Of a DNA stretch of 64,000 nucleotides, positions 34,207 through 43,100 are shown one piece after another. A program made the position numbers and the translations under genes. Origin of the DNA: Imperialibacter sp964351395. GTDB lineage: Bacteria; Bacteroidota; Bacteroidia; Cytophagales; Cyclobacteriaceae. The stretch is taken from assembly GCA_964351395.1 (NCBI GenBank), contig CAYGOF010000004.1, positions 124,001 to 188,000 on the forward strand, given 5' to 3'. The notes beneath the pieces were generated by a model, which was not told the origin of the DNA, made no database searches, and saw only the letters and a list, made by a program, of their open reading frames with translations. Within the stretch, counting starts at the first letter, position 1. Each line of letters begins with the position of its first letter.

Positions 34207-37133
34207 GCCAGCATTACACATTTCTGGAAGAGATTGCCGACGCACTCATCGCCGAGGGCGGCGAAGACTTGGGCAAGGTAAAACTTATTTTCCCCAACCG
34301 CCGGGCAGGGCTTTTTTTGCGCCGCGCCCTGGCTGCCAAAATCGTTAATCCGGTTTGGGCGCCAGAAATTTATAGCCTTGAAGATTTCCTCTTTCAATAC
34401 ACCGACCTCCAGGTGGCCGATAAATTGACGCTGGTATATGAAATGTACAGTGCCTATCGCAAGGTAAATCCAGAGGCGGAGTCGCTAGAGAAGTTCTTTT
34501 TCTGGGGCGAGGTGCTGGTGGGCGATTTTGAAGACATTGACCAATACCTGGTGGAGCCAGCGCATTTGTTCCAAAGCATCCAGACCCAAAAGGAATTGGA
34601 CGACGCTTTTGCCTACTTGGGCGATGAGGAACGGCTTGTAATTCAGTCTTTTTGGAAGAGCTTCATGCCACAAGCCAAAGGCGATCAGCTTCATTTTTTG
34701 AAAACATGGAAGCTGCTGGTGCCTATTTATGATGATTACCGCAAGCGCCTAAAGGAAAAAAAGCTAGCCTACAAAGGCATGGTGTACAGAAGCATGGCGG
34801 AAGCCTGCAATGCCGATACTTTCGACCCCCAGCAGGGTGACTCGCAGTTTTGGTTTGCCGGATTCAACGCTTTGACCGCTGCGGAAGAAGCGGTGCTCAA
34901 GTACTTCGTTCGGGAAACCAACGCCCGTATTTTCTGGGACATGGACGATTACTATGTTCGCTCGGAGCAGCAGGAATCCGGGCAGTTCTTTCGGCAGTAT
35001 AAGGAAGATACGCTGCTTGGTAAGACCTTTCCTGCTGAAATACCCGCCAACTTTGAAAAACCTAAAGAGATCGATGCCATTGGTGTATCGTTGGAAATTG
35101 GGCAGGCCAAATACGTCGGTGAGCGATTGGAAGAGCTAGCCAATGATCCTAACTGGGTGCCGGAAGAAACAGTCGTCGTGATGCCCATGGAACATTTTCT
35201 CTTTCCCGTGCTCAACTCCTTGCCTGACGGGGTCAAGCGGGTAAATATTACCATGGGCTATCCATTGAAAGACACACCGCTGTTTGGCTTGATGGATGCC
35301 GTGCTGGATTTACGCAAAAACACCCGGATCAAGAAAGACGGAGATGAACAGACCGAAGTCTATTCTTACCGGGATGTGCTGGCCATTTTGAGGCACCCTT
35401 ATGTTTTCTCTACAGTCACGAAAGAAGCAGGCGATCTCATTTATCGCATCGAAAAAGACAATATAATCTCACTTGATAAAGCAGACTTCTCTCAGGCCGA
35501 TAGCCTGATCAAAACGCTGTTCTATTCTGCCGTGACTCCGCTTGATCATTTGTTAGCCATACTCAATTTGCTGTACGCCTCACTAGGCGAAAATGAGCAG
35601 GAGCAGGCGGATCTTGAGCGGGAGTATATCATCAAATTTCATGAGCAGCTGATGAGGCTAAAGACCCTCCTGATTGGGAACGAAACGCCTGAGGTGACGC
35701 TGTTCCAGAAGCTTTTTCGCAAAGTCGCCCAATCGGTGCGAATACCCTTCAACGGTGAGCCACTTAAGGGGCTGCAAGTGATGGGTGTGCTGGAGACCCG
35801 TAACCTCGACTTCAGGCAGGTATTTGTGATGGGAATGAATGAAGGCTACTGGCCGGCAGAGGCTTCGACTCAATCTTTTGTGCCTTACAATCTTCGGAAA
35901 GGGTTCGGAATGCCCACCTTCGATCAGCAAGATGCTTTTTACAGCTACCTTTTTTACCGACTGCTTCAGCGGGCGGAAAAAATTACCTTTCTGCACAATA
36001 CCAGCAATGAAACTAATCTAAAGGGGGAAATGAGTCGCCTGCTCTATCAGCTTAAATATGAAACGGTACATGGAGAGCACATTAGATACAGATCGCTCAG
36101 CAGCGACGTGGCTATCAGTGTACCCCAGCCGATCCTCATTCAAAAGACGTCAGAGGTGCTCGAGAGACTACAAGAGTTCTTGCTCGCAACCGCTTCAGGC
36201 AGTGATGATGAGCATGTAGGAGATAGCCGACTCTCACCCTCTGCTCTTAACACTTATTTGGACTGTCGCCTGCGTTTCTATTTCCGCCACGTAGCTAAGC
36301 TCTATGAACCTGAAGAGGTACAGGCGGAGATTGACCCAGCTGTGTTTGGAAACATTCTCCACCATGCACTTGAATTTTTGTATGCCGATTTTTTTGAGAA
36401 GAAAGGTTCGAATCGAGTTGAAAAAACTGACTTTGAAAAGATAAGAATGACTGTGCCACATGCGTTGCAGAAGGCATTTGAAATGCACTATAGCCTGGGT
36501 AATGGAAAGCAATTCAAAGCAGAAGGTCGCAACCTGATTGCCCAATCAATTGCTCGGAAGCTTACGATGGAAATCCTTCGGAACGATGAAAGCTATGCGC
36601 CCTTCGAAATCCTTGGGCTGGAACTGGACGAGCTGCCGCTCGACTTTGCCATTAATGGCGGGCAACGGCGGGTGAAACTGAAAGGTATTATCGACAGAGT
36701 AGACAGCAAGGAAGGCCTTGTGCGGGTAATGGATTATAAAAGTGGTGCAGACAATAAGATCTTCTACGGCATAGAGAGCCTTTTCGACAGGGAGCACCCC
36801 AAAAGGAACAAAGCGGCCATGCAAACTTTCTACTATGGCATGCTGTATCTCGACAAGCACCCGATTGCGGAAGACACAAGGGTATTGGCCGGCCTATACA
36901 ATAGCAGAGAGCTATTCAACGATAACTTTCAGGTCGAACTAGAGCTCAAAACAGAAGGAACAAGGGGTAAGGGGAGCCTTATTGAGGATATCAAACCTTT
37001 TATGCATGAATATGCTGCTGGCCTAAAAGGACTGCTGGAGGAAATTTTCGACAATAATGTGCCTTTTGATCAAACGGAAGACCTGAAGAAATGCAAGAAC
37101 TGTCCATATAATGCGCTTTGCCATCGAGACTAG
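34203..37133 (+). CDS. addB: AddB-like nuclease subunit with iron-sulfur cluster
   Basis: 976 residues. The N-terminal part is an inactivated helicase-like fold (KLIFPNRRAGLFLRRALA where a Walker A would be), the C-terminal part a PD-(D/E)XK nuclease: LSPSALNTYLDCRLRFYF begins it, LKGIIDRVD...VRVMDYKSG carries the Asp and Lys. Four cysteines, Cys688, Cys964, Cys967 and Cys973 (CKNCPYNALC), are placed as in AddB where they hold a 4Fe-4S cluster that locks the nuclease domain. Co-transcribed with addA. I see no recD, fitting AddAB rather than RecBCD. Confidence 0.92.
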   Translation: MSQHYTFLEEIADALIAEGGEDLGKVKLIFPNRRAGLFLRRALAAKIVNPVWAPEIYSLEDFLFQYTDLQVADKLTLVYEMYSAYRKVNPEAESLEKFFFWGEVLVGDFEDIDQYLVEPAHLFQSIQTQKELDDAFAYLGDEERLVIQSFWKSFMPQAKGDQLHFLKTWKLLVPIYDDYRKRLKEKKLAYKGMVYRSMAEACNADTFDPQQGDSQFWFAGFNALTAAEEAVLKYFVRETNARIFWDMDDYYVRSEQQESGQFFRQYKEDTLLGKTFPAEIPANFEKPKEIDAIGVSLEIGQAKYVGERLEELANDPNWVPEETVVVMPMEHFLFPVLNSLPDGVKRVNITMGYPLKDTPLFGLMDAVLDLRKNTRIKKDGDEQTEVYSYRDVLAILRHPYVFSTVTKEAGDLIYRIEKDNIISLDKADFSQADSLIKTLFYSAVTPLDHLLAILNLLYASLGENEQEQADLEREYIIKFHEQLMRLKTLLIGNETPEVTLFQKLFRKVAQSVRIPFNGEPLKGLQVMGVLETRNLDFRQVFVMGMNEGYWPAEASTQSFVPYNLRKGFGMPTFDQQDAFYSYLFYRLLQRAEKITFLHNTSNETNLKGEMSRLLYQLKYETVHGEHIRYRSLSSDVAISVPQPILIQKTSEVLERLQEFLLATASGSDDEHVGDSRLSPSALNTYLDCRLRFYFRHVAKLYEPEEVQAEIDPAVFGNILHHALEFLYADFFEKKGSNRVEKTDFEKIRMTVPHALQKAFEMHYSLGNGKQFKAEGRNLIAQSIARKLTMEILRNDESYAPFEILGLELDELPLDFAINGGQRRVKLKGIIDRVDSKEGLVRVMDYKSGADNKIFYGIESLFDREHPKRNKAAMQTFYYGMLYLDKHPIAEDTRVLAGLYNSRELFNDNFQVELELKTEGTRGKGSLIEDIKPFMHEYAAGLKGLLEEIFDNNVPFDQTEDLKKCKNCPYNALCHRD

Positions 37134-37180
37134 GTCATTAAACGGCGGCCACTATGTCTATTGACATAAGGGCATAAAAA

Positions 37181-37207
37181 AACCCCTCTTTAAAAAAGAA
37201 GGGCTTT
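37181..37207. terminator. Bidirectional terminator between addB and DUF423
   Basis: Inverted repeat CCCCTCTT/AAGAAGGG around an A-rich loop. On the minus strand it is followed by seven T residues; on the + strand by CTTTTG. It therefore ends transcripts from the DUF423/YggS side well, and from addB weakly. It lies 48 bases after the addB stop. Confidence 0.7.
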
Positions 37208-37494
37208 TGTGACAACTAATACTAATCAACCTAACCTTTACTTTTATACTCCATAGCTGGGATGTTCACTGTGTGAACAAATGGATTCATACATCATTTA
37301 ACAGTTGGTCTCTTTGGTCATCTAACCTATTTCCAATTTCAGTGACAACCTTATGTCTACTTAACGGAACCTGGCGACAAATGTTATATGAAAAGTATAA
37401 AAAAAAATTAAATTAATTATATTTCAATTGAAATATTTTTTATCCCTATAAGTAGCACTCAGTCTACTGATAATGACAAATGAGCGACTAGGGC
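37208..37494. other. Intergenic region with two strong dyads, possible small RNA
   Basis: No gene larger than a 16-codon frame. Two dyads stand out: TGTTCAC-TGT-GTGAACA (37263-37279) and the perfect 18-base palindrome ATATTTCAATTGAAATAT (37419-37436). The region lies 3' of DUF423 on the minus strand, with the terminator some 290 bases beyond its stop. That is long for a trailer, so a separate minus-strand small RNA or a 3'-derived RNA is conceivable. Confidence 0.35.
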
Positions 37495-37890
37495 TTATTT
37501 TTTATTGAGGGAGATGGCTGTCAATAGCCAGCCAGTAATGAACAATAGACCTCCAATGGGGGCGACCATGCCTAAATAAGTGAGTTGAGGCGCAAGACAC
37601 AAAGTGTATAGGGAACCACAAAAAAATAGGATGCCGGCAAAAAATGAGTTGCCTGCCCAATTCAACAGTTTACTATCATACTTCAATTGAAGCAAACCAA
37701 CAAATATCAGCGCAAAGGTGTGGTAAAATTGGTACCTCACAGCTGTTTCAAAGGTATCGAACCGGCCAATTTCAAGTAGGTATGGCTTGAAGGTATGGGC
37801 ACCAAAGGCGCCTATTGCGACAGCTACCCCACCAAAAATGGCGGCTACTGTAAGCGTTCTTCTGGCACCTGTTTCTATTGCGTCGGACAT
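37495..37890 (-). CDS. DUF423 family membrane protein
   Basis: 131 residues with four membrane helices, the standard DUF423 (YwdK/YgdD-like) size. Signature parts: FGGVAVAIGAFGAHTFK near the N terminus, FETAVRYQFYHTFALIFVGLL and GSLYTLCL, APIGGLLFITGWLLTAI. No established function. It follows the YggS gene by 44 bases and both probably share a transcript that runs to the terminator at 37181. Confidence 0.93.
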   Translation of the reverse strand: MSDAIETGARRTLTVAAIFGGVAVAIGAFGAHTFKPYLLEIGRFDTFETAVRYQFYHTFALIFVGLLQLKYDSKLLNWAGNSFFAGILFFCGSLYTLCLAPQLTYLGMVAPIGGLLFITGWLLTAISLNKK

Positions 37891-37934
37891 GTCGATAATT
37901 TTAATTTTGAATAACGTATTGACCTGGAAAATAC

Positions 37935-38618
37935 CTAGGCAGAGTAGTTACGCTGCCCGAAGATAGCGCTTCCTACCCGCACCATCGTACTTCCTTCTTC
38001 AATAGCCAGTTGGTAGTCCCCACTCATTCCCATTGAAAGTTCTTTCATTATTACTCTCGGGTGTTTGATGGCCGAGCCAAGCCCATCGAATAGGTTTTTC
38101 AGGTGCCTAAACTCGTTTTTTACCTGAGTTTCGTTTTCTGTATTAGTAGCCATCCCCATTAGACCAATAATTCGGACATTAGGCAGACCATCAATCACGT
38201 CTGGTAGCAGCAGTTGTTGCACTTCTTCCTCCGAAAGACCAAATTTCGTTTCTTCCTCAGCAATATGCACTTGCAGCAGGCAATCTATCACTCTGTCGGC
38301 TTTGGCTGCCTCTTTGTTGATGGTTCTTAACAGCTTTTCGCTATCTACACTATGGATGAGGTGTACAAAAGGGGCAACGTATTTCACCTTGTTGGTTTGC
38401 AGGTGGCCAATCAGGTGCCAGTGGATATCTTTGGGCATTTCCTCATATTTCTCCACCATCTCCTGTACTTTGTTTTCTCCAAACTCCCGCTGTCCGGCTT
38501 CATAGGCTTTCATCACCAGACTCACAGGTTTTGTTTTGCTCACGGCAATGAGCTGAGCCTTTTTCTGATCAATGGTGCTTAAAAAAGTTTGAAGATTTTT
38601 ACTGATGTCGATATCCAT
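37935..38618 (-). CDS. YggS-type pyridoxal phosphate homeostasis protein
   Basis: 227-residue PLP-binding protein (PLPBP/YggS family) resembling the alanine racemase barrel; it keeps the free PLP pool balanced and has no known catalytic reaction. PLP lysine is Lys28 in AVSKTKP; GENKVQE, HWHLIGHLQTNKVK and the C-terminal MSGDYQLAIEEGSTMVRVGSAIFG are family hallmarks. A TAatTTTG box stands at 38640-38647 (minus strand), 21 bases before the start. Divergent from the GH3-type gene. Confidence 0.95.
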   Translation of the reverse strand: MDIDISKNLQTFLSTIDQKKAQLIAVSKTKPVSLVMKAYEAGQREFGENKVQEMVEKYEEMPKDIHWHLIGHLQTNKVKYVAPFVHLIHSVDSEKLLRTINKEAAKADRVIDCLLQVHIAEEETKFGLSEEEVQQLLLPDVIDGLPNVRIIGLMGMATNTENETQVKNEFRHLKNLFDGLGSAIKHPRVIMKELSMGMSGDYQLAIEEGSTMVRVGSAIFGQRNYSA

Positions 38619-38714
38619 TTCTTACTGATTTTCGTAATCCAAAATTAATGAAGTGAGTTACTCAATCCTCACATAGTTGTGTAACTTTCTAACTATTATC
38701 AATTAGGGTTGGTT

Positions 38715-40277
38715 ATGGAAATTATTGGAAAGCTGTTGAAGAAGGGGATAAGGCTCAGGGAGAGTTTGGAACAGGATTATTCTTTTCCTGCTGACCTGCA
38801 AAAGATGGAGCTGAGAAAGTTGCTGATTCAGGCCAGAAGTACCGAGTTCGGACACAAGTACCACTTCAATGACTTGCTTACAAGTTTCAAACATAAACAC
38901 AGCGACCATTTTTATCAGGAATTCAGAAAGAGCATTCCTGTACACAATTATAATAGTATGTATGCCAATTGGTGGCATAAGTTGATGCAGGGTACCCCAG
39001 ATGTGTGCTGGCCCGGCAAGGTGAAGTACTTTGCCCTAAGCTCAGGCACCTCTGAGTCGGCCTCCAAGCACATTCCTGTCACTAAGGACATGATCAAGTC
39101 GATCCAAAGAACCAGCATCCGGCAGATCCTCACCCTTTCAAAGTACAACGTTTCTGATGAGGTGTTTTCCGCTGGTATTCTAATGCTGGGTGGCAGTACC
39201 CAACTGCAACGCAATGGGTCCTATTTTGAAGGAGACCTGAGCGGCATTACCACTGGACAGATCCCTTTCTGGTTTCAGCACTTTTATAAGCCGGGAAAGA
39301 GGATAGCTAAAACCCGTGATTGGAATGAAAAAATTGAAGAAATCACCCTGAAGGCCAAGGACTGGGATATTGGAATTATTTCTGGAGTGCCTGCCTGGTT
39401 GCAGATATTGATGGAGAAAATTATAGCCCATTACAAGGTGGAAACCATCCACGATATATGGCCCAATCTGACGATTTTTGTTCACGGTGGCGTGTCCATG
39501 GACCCATATCGGAAAAGCTTCGAAAAGTTGCTGGCCAAGCCTTTGATTTATATGGAGACCTACCTTGCATCAGAAGGATTCTTTGGTTTTCAATACATTC
39601 CCTATTCGAAATCGATGCGACTGGTGCTTAACAATGGCATCTTCTACGAATTCATTCCATTTAACGAATCCAATTTCACTGCAGACGGTGAGATAATCGA
39701 TAATCCAGAAACTCTTAAAATAGACGAAGTAGAAGAGGGTAAGGAATATGCCTTGCTTATTTCGACAAACGCAGGTTCCTGGCGATACTTGATTGGCGAT
39801 ACGATCAAGTTTGTTTCCAAAGACGACTGTGAAATAATGATTACAGGTCGTACCAAGCATTTCCTGAGTCTTTGCGGTGAGCATTTGTCGATGGATAATA
39901 TGAACAAAGCTGTTGAGTTGGTTTCGGATAAGTTAAATATAAGAGTGAAGGAGTTTACAGTAACTGGAGAGAAGTTCGGTTCTCTATTCGCTCATAGGTG
40001 GTATATAGGTATTGAGGATGATACCGATCCTATGGCTTTCAAAGAATTGCTGGATGCTAAACTCAAGGAAATCAACGATGACTATAAAGTAGAGAGAACT
40101 GCCGCTCTGAAAGAAGTATTTGTAGAGTTGATACCATCCCAGATTTTCTACAAATGGATGAAATCGCAAGGAAAAGAAGGTGGACAGCATAAGTTCCCAC
40201 GGGTATTGAAAAAGGAGAAATTGGAAAGCTGGAAAGCCTTTTTGGATCAGGAGAACATCCAGTTAAAAATGTCTTGA
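38715..40277 (+). CDS. GH3 auxin-responsive promoter family protein (acyl-adenylate ligase-like)
   Basis: 520-residue member of the bacterial GH3 family, ANL-superfamily enzymes that in plants adenylate acyl acids and join them to amino acids. ATP-binding SSGTSESASKHIPVT, YLASEGFFGFQ, and WRYLIGDTIKFVS...ITGRTKHFLSLCGEHLS mark the adenylation sites. The GH3 name comes from plants and the bacterial substrate is unknown. ATG at 38715 chosen over a TTG two codons earlier. No obvious partner genes; common in Cytophagales genomes. Confidence 0.9.
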   Translation: MEIIGKLLKKGIRLRESLEQDYSFPADLQKMELRKLLIQARSTEFGHKYHFNDLLTSFKHKHSDHFYQEFRKSIPVHNYNSMYANWWHKLMQGTPDVCWPGKVKYFALSSGTSESASKHIPVTKDMIKSIQRTSIRQILTLSKYNVSDEVFSAGILMLGGSTQLQRNGSYFEGDLSGITTGQIPFWFQHFYKPGKRIAKTRDWNEKIEEITLKAKDWDIGIISGVPAWLQILMEKIIAHYKVETIHDIWPNLTIFVHGGVSMDPYRKSFEKLLAKPLIYMETYLASEGFFGFQYIPYSKSMRLVLNNGIFYEFIPFNESNFTADGEIIDNPETLKIDEVEEGKEYALLISTNAGSWRYLIGDTIKFVSKDDCEIMITGRTKHFLSLCGEHLSMDNMNKAVELVSDKLNIRVKEFTVTGEKFGSLFAHRWYIGIEDDTDPMAFKELLDAKLKEINDDYKVERTAALKEVFVELIPSQIFYKWMKSQGKEGGQHKFPRVLKKEKLESWKAFLDQENIQLKMS

Positions 40278-40331
40278 CAAAACAACAACCTATTGCAAGC
40301 AACCTTTGAGTCGAATTCTGGTTATCACTAT

Positions 40332-40931
40332 ATGAAGTACTTCGCTTTCGCGCTCCTCTTTTTCTCATTCTATACAGTTGCTGGGCAGGAACTGGCAGTC
40401 ACCGATTGGCAACAACTCGATAGTCACAGGATAGACGTAACAACTACCGGAATGTACATATTAGGTGGTTGGGCGCTAGGGAATATCATTATTAATCCCA
40501 TGCTACAATCGAAAGCTACAGGGTCGGATAAGTATTTTTATCAAATGAACACGATGTGGAATGTCGTTAATCTTACCCTTGCTGGTGCTTCACTTTGGCA
40601 AAGTTCCAGAGGCAATGCAAATGCCGCAGATTGGCAGTCAGCCTTCAGCGAACAACATTCGATAGAAAAAGTGTTCCTGGTGAATACGGCATTAGATGTA
40701 GCCTATATGGCTGGCGGGCTTTACCTGATGGAAAGGTCAAAAAATGTATCAAAGCAGGCAGATAGGCTTAAGGGCTTCGGAAAAGGAGTGCTGCTACAGG
40801 GAGGCTTTTTATTCGTGTTTGATCTTGGCATGTACCTTGTTCATCAGGGCGCCCAAAAAAATTGGGCCCAAATTTTACAAAACGTAAAATTCGGGCCCGA
40901 AGGAATTGGGATGATTATCCCGCTGAGGTAG
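40332..40931 (+). CDS. Small membrane protein, DUF6992-like
   Basis: 199 residues from MKYFAFALL, with a signal peptide or first helix (to about VAGQ at 18), then about four hydrophobic segments (TTGMYILGGWALGNIII, MWNVVNLTLAGASLW, TALDVAYMAGGLYLM, GVLLQGGFLFVFDLGMYLVH). The layout and the MNTMWNVVN block match a small Bacteroidota membrane family that I believe is DUF6992; I could not verify this. The longer start at 40293 adds 13 polar residues. The last codons also encode, on the other strand, the terminator of the sigma factor operon. Confidence 0.75.
   Translation: MKYFAFALLFFSFYTVAGQELAVTDWQQLDSHRIDVTTTGMYILGGWALGNIIINPMLQSKATGSDKYFYQMNTMWNVVNLTLAGASLWQSSRGNANAADWQSAFSEQHSIEKVFLVNTALDVAYMAGGLYLMERSKNVSKQADRLKGFGKGVLLQGGFLFVFDLGMYLVHQGAQKNWAQILQNVKFGPEGIGMIIPLR
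40855..40898 (-). terminator. Terminator of the ECF sigma operon, inside a coding sequence
   Basis: Inverted repeat 40864-40878/40884-40898: GGGCCC and AATTTTAC arms with one mismatch, 14 pairs, loop of five. On the minus strand it is followed by AATTTTTTT. It lies 50 bases beyond the end of the 40949 gene and wholly inside the last 25 codons of the convergent + strand gene. Confidence 0.8.
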
Positions 40932-40948
40932 TCATGGGTATTCCTATC

Positions 40949-41323
40949 TCAGCTTTGTTCGTCAGAAGGTTTCGTCTCAACTGCTTCTCTTGGTTCGCAC
41001 CAATTATTCCAACGGTTTTTGTACCGCTCCCTCTCTTCTTCTGACATGTTTTTCCACCGACTAGCCCAATAGTCACCTTTGGAGTGTCGCCTGTTACCCT
41101 TGCCTCCACTAAAGCCTCCAAAAAGAATCTTTGAAAGAATGGTCAATGCAATGGCTTGCCAAAATGTAATGGTAGTAATGCCAAAAATGGCTGGCATGGT
41201 GTAATTCCATAACGTCATCACCACAAAGCCAAAGACAAAGACAAATACAGGCACTAGCACGATGATCAGGCCTATCTTCTTGGCCCAATGTTTGCCACGG
41301 TTAAACTTATTTTCAGTATACAT
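40949..41323 (-). CDS. Membrane protein downstream of ECF sigma factor
   Basis: 124 residues: basic N terminus (MYTENKFNRGKHWAKK), two hydrophobic segments (IGLIIVLVPVFVFVFGFVVMTLW and ITTITFWQAIALTILSKILFG), a Gly-rich turn and a polar C-terminal tail with MSEEERERYKNRW. It starts 13 bases after the sigma factor stop. Its position suggests a role as regulator or sensor linked to the sigma factor, as an anti-sigma-like membrane protein would have, but it lacks a recognisable zinc-finger or FecR-type domain. Similar small proteins next to rpoE are common in Bacteroidota. Confidence 0.75.
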   Translation of the reverse strand: MYTENKFNRGKHWAKKIGLIIVLVPVFVFVFGFVVMTLWNYTMPAIFGITTITFWQAIALTILSKILFGGFSGGKGNRRHSKGDYWASRWKNMSEEERERYKNRWNNWCEPREAVETKPSDEQS

Positions 41324-41336
41324 AACTATGCTATTT

Positions 41337-41915
41337 TTAATTCATTAATTCATTGTAAAGCGGCAGCAGTTTTTTTCTTAGGTGCTGCACAGCGTACCTT
41401 TTCCTTGATATCAAAGTTTTGATGTTCTCTCCTGTTAAATCCGACATTTCCTGAAAAGTCATGTCTTCCATCTCATTCCAGATAAATACCTGCTGCTGAT
41501 TGATCGGAAGTTCTTCGAGCGCTTCGAATAACTCCTTTCTGAATATCTCTTTCAGGTTTTCAATCTCAGGGACATCGTCTTCCGATGGCAAAAGGTCTCT
41601 CAATAAATAATCACTGTCACCATCTTCATCGAAAATTTGATCATCAAGAAGGTCGACCTTCTTTTTGCGATAGTTGTCGGTGATTTTGTTTCGCGCCACC
41701 CGAAAAAGCCAGGCATTTACCTGCTCAATGGACTCTGTGTCCACCAACTTGCTGAATTGAAACCACACTTCCTGTGTGATGTCTTCCGCTTCTTCCAGGG
41801 TCCTTACTCTCGATCTGATGAAGCCAAACAGCCGTCTACCATATTGCTTTAATGCATCAGCAATATTTTGAGATCTTCTTTCGGTCATCGGGAGTGAAAC
41901 AGTTTCGTTCATCAA
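41337..41915 (-). CDS. RNA polymerase sigma factor, ECF subfamily
   Basis: 192 residues with sigma region 2 (LFGFIRSRVRTLEEAEDITQEVWFQF, AWLFRVARNKITDNYRKK) and region 4 (ALEELPINQQQVFIWNEMEDMTFQEMSDLTGENIKTLISRKRYAVQHLRKKL). The ITQEVW and WLFRVARN blocks are typical of the group. It is followed by a small membrane protein that may regulate it. Divergent from a repeat-rich surface protein whose upstream region carries a plausible ECF-type promoter, so that gene is a candidate target. Confidence 0.95.
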   Translation of the reverse strand: MMNETVSLPMTERRSQNIADALKQYGRRLFGFIRSRVRTLEEAEDITQEVWFQFSKLVDTESIEQVNAWLFRVARNKITDNYRKKKVDLLDDQIFDEDGDSDYLLRDLLPSEDDVPEIENLKEIFRKELFEALEELPINQQQVFIWNEMEDMTFQEMSDLTGENIKTLISRKRYAVQHLRKKLLPLYNELMN

Positions 41916-41985
41916 ATAAGCAGACGAACATAGATTTGATTTTACTTTAAAGGTTTGAATTTTTTTTGAATAAATGATTGTGACC

Positions 41986-42017
41986 GTGCAACCAATCCCG
42001 GGCCTGCACCATCTAAG
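41986..42017 (+). promoter_or_regulatory. Candidate ECF-sigma promoter of the repeat surface protein
   Basis: GTGCAACC (41986-41993), 16 bases, then CATCTAAG (42010-42017); the ATG follows 26 bases later. The AACC / TCTAA type boxes and spacing resemble promoters of ECF sigma factors in Bacteroidota. The sigma factor gene is divergently placed 71 bases away. The assignment rests on pattern only. Confidence 0.4.
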
Positions 42018-42043
42018 AAGTACAAAAACTCAAAAAAAGGACT

Positions 42044-43095
42044 ATGAAAAGATTTACTATTTCGGCGTCAATAGCGCTGTTGCTATTATCGCATTTTGCA
42101 TTTCCACAGGGCTTTGGTGTGCCTTCAAGCAAAGGCGTGATTGGTTTTGGCAACCTACCAAGCTTCACCGGTATCCGTTTCAATTTCAAAGACAGCAATA
42201 TTGAAAAGGTCAATGGGATCAACATTACTGCCTGGGCACCAAAAGATGACGACCTTCACACTGGGGATATCAATGGAATTTCATTGGGTGTCCCCATGGC
42301 TTTAGGCTCAGAAAACAGAAGCGGCATTAGTTTGGGAGTCTTCGGTGTAGGCGCCAAAAGAAATGTGTCTGGTATCAACATTGGGGGCTTAGGAGTGGGT
42401 GCTGGCAATAACCTTTCTGGCATCAATATCGGTGGTCTTGGTGTGGGTGCAGGTGGGGATATGGTGGGCTTTAACTTCGGTGTTGTTGGTGTAGGGGCTG
42501 GCGGAGACATAAAGGGGATCAATATTGGTGGTATTGGAATGGGAGCCTCAGGCAATGCCATTGGTTTAAACATTGGAGGCATTGGCGTTGGTGCAGGGGA
42601 AAGTATTAAGGGTATTAACCTGGCACTTGTGGGAATGGGAGCGTCGGAAGATGCCATAGGAATTAATGTGGCAGGATGGGCGCTGGTCAAAGGATGGCGG
42701 GTGTTAACTTTGCTCTGGTTGGCATTGGCGCAGGCGAGTCGTTAACGGGCATTAACGTGGCTGGGCTTGGCATGGGGTCTAAGAAAATCAGTGGTATCAA
42801 TGTGGCGCTTGCAATAGGTGGCCAGCAAGTATCTGGCATCACTGTCGCACCGGTTTTTTTAAAGGTAGAAGGAACTGATAGCTCGATGAATGGCATTTCT
42901 TTAAGTGCCGTCAATGCTGTTCAAGGCACGCAGAATGGCCTTAGCATTGGGGTGGTCAACACCACAAACAAGCTACGTGGGATTCAACTTGGTATTATCA
43001 ATATTGTGAAGGACAATCCAAAAGGGTTAAGGGTACTGCCTATCATCAATATGCATTTTGGAGGGAAGAAGAATAACGAAACGACGGAGGAATAA
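42044..43095 (+). pseudogene. Secreted 16-residue-repeat surface protein, frameshifted
   Basis: The first frame (42044-42745) begins with a signal peptide (MKRFTISASIALLLLSHFAFPQG) and has seven exact-length 16-residue repeats from residue 95 (42326), consensus INIGGLGVGAGxxxxG. In the eighth repeat, after INVAG at 42662-42676, the frame fails; the repeat pattern continues in the -1 frame from 42676 (MGAGQRMAG, VNFALVGIGAGESLTG and so on) to 43095. Adding seven bases (or one) at about 42674 restores a single ~350-residue protein; seven bases restore the 16-residue register exactly. The repeats resemble LA_2272-type surface repeat proteins. It could be a decayed gene, a sequencing error or, less likely, a phase-variable gene. 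Function unknown. Confidence 0.75.
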
Positions 43096-43100
43096 TGGTG

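Noticed and set aside
42256..42690. 144-codon minus-strand Pro/Met-rich frame
   Set aside because: It is the complement of the Gly-rich 16-residue repeats; low complexity explains its openness.
42676..43095. Second half of the repeat protein as an independent gene
   Set aside because: It lacks a signal peptide and starts in mid-repeat; it is the continuation of the 42044 gene after a frameshift.
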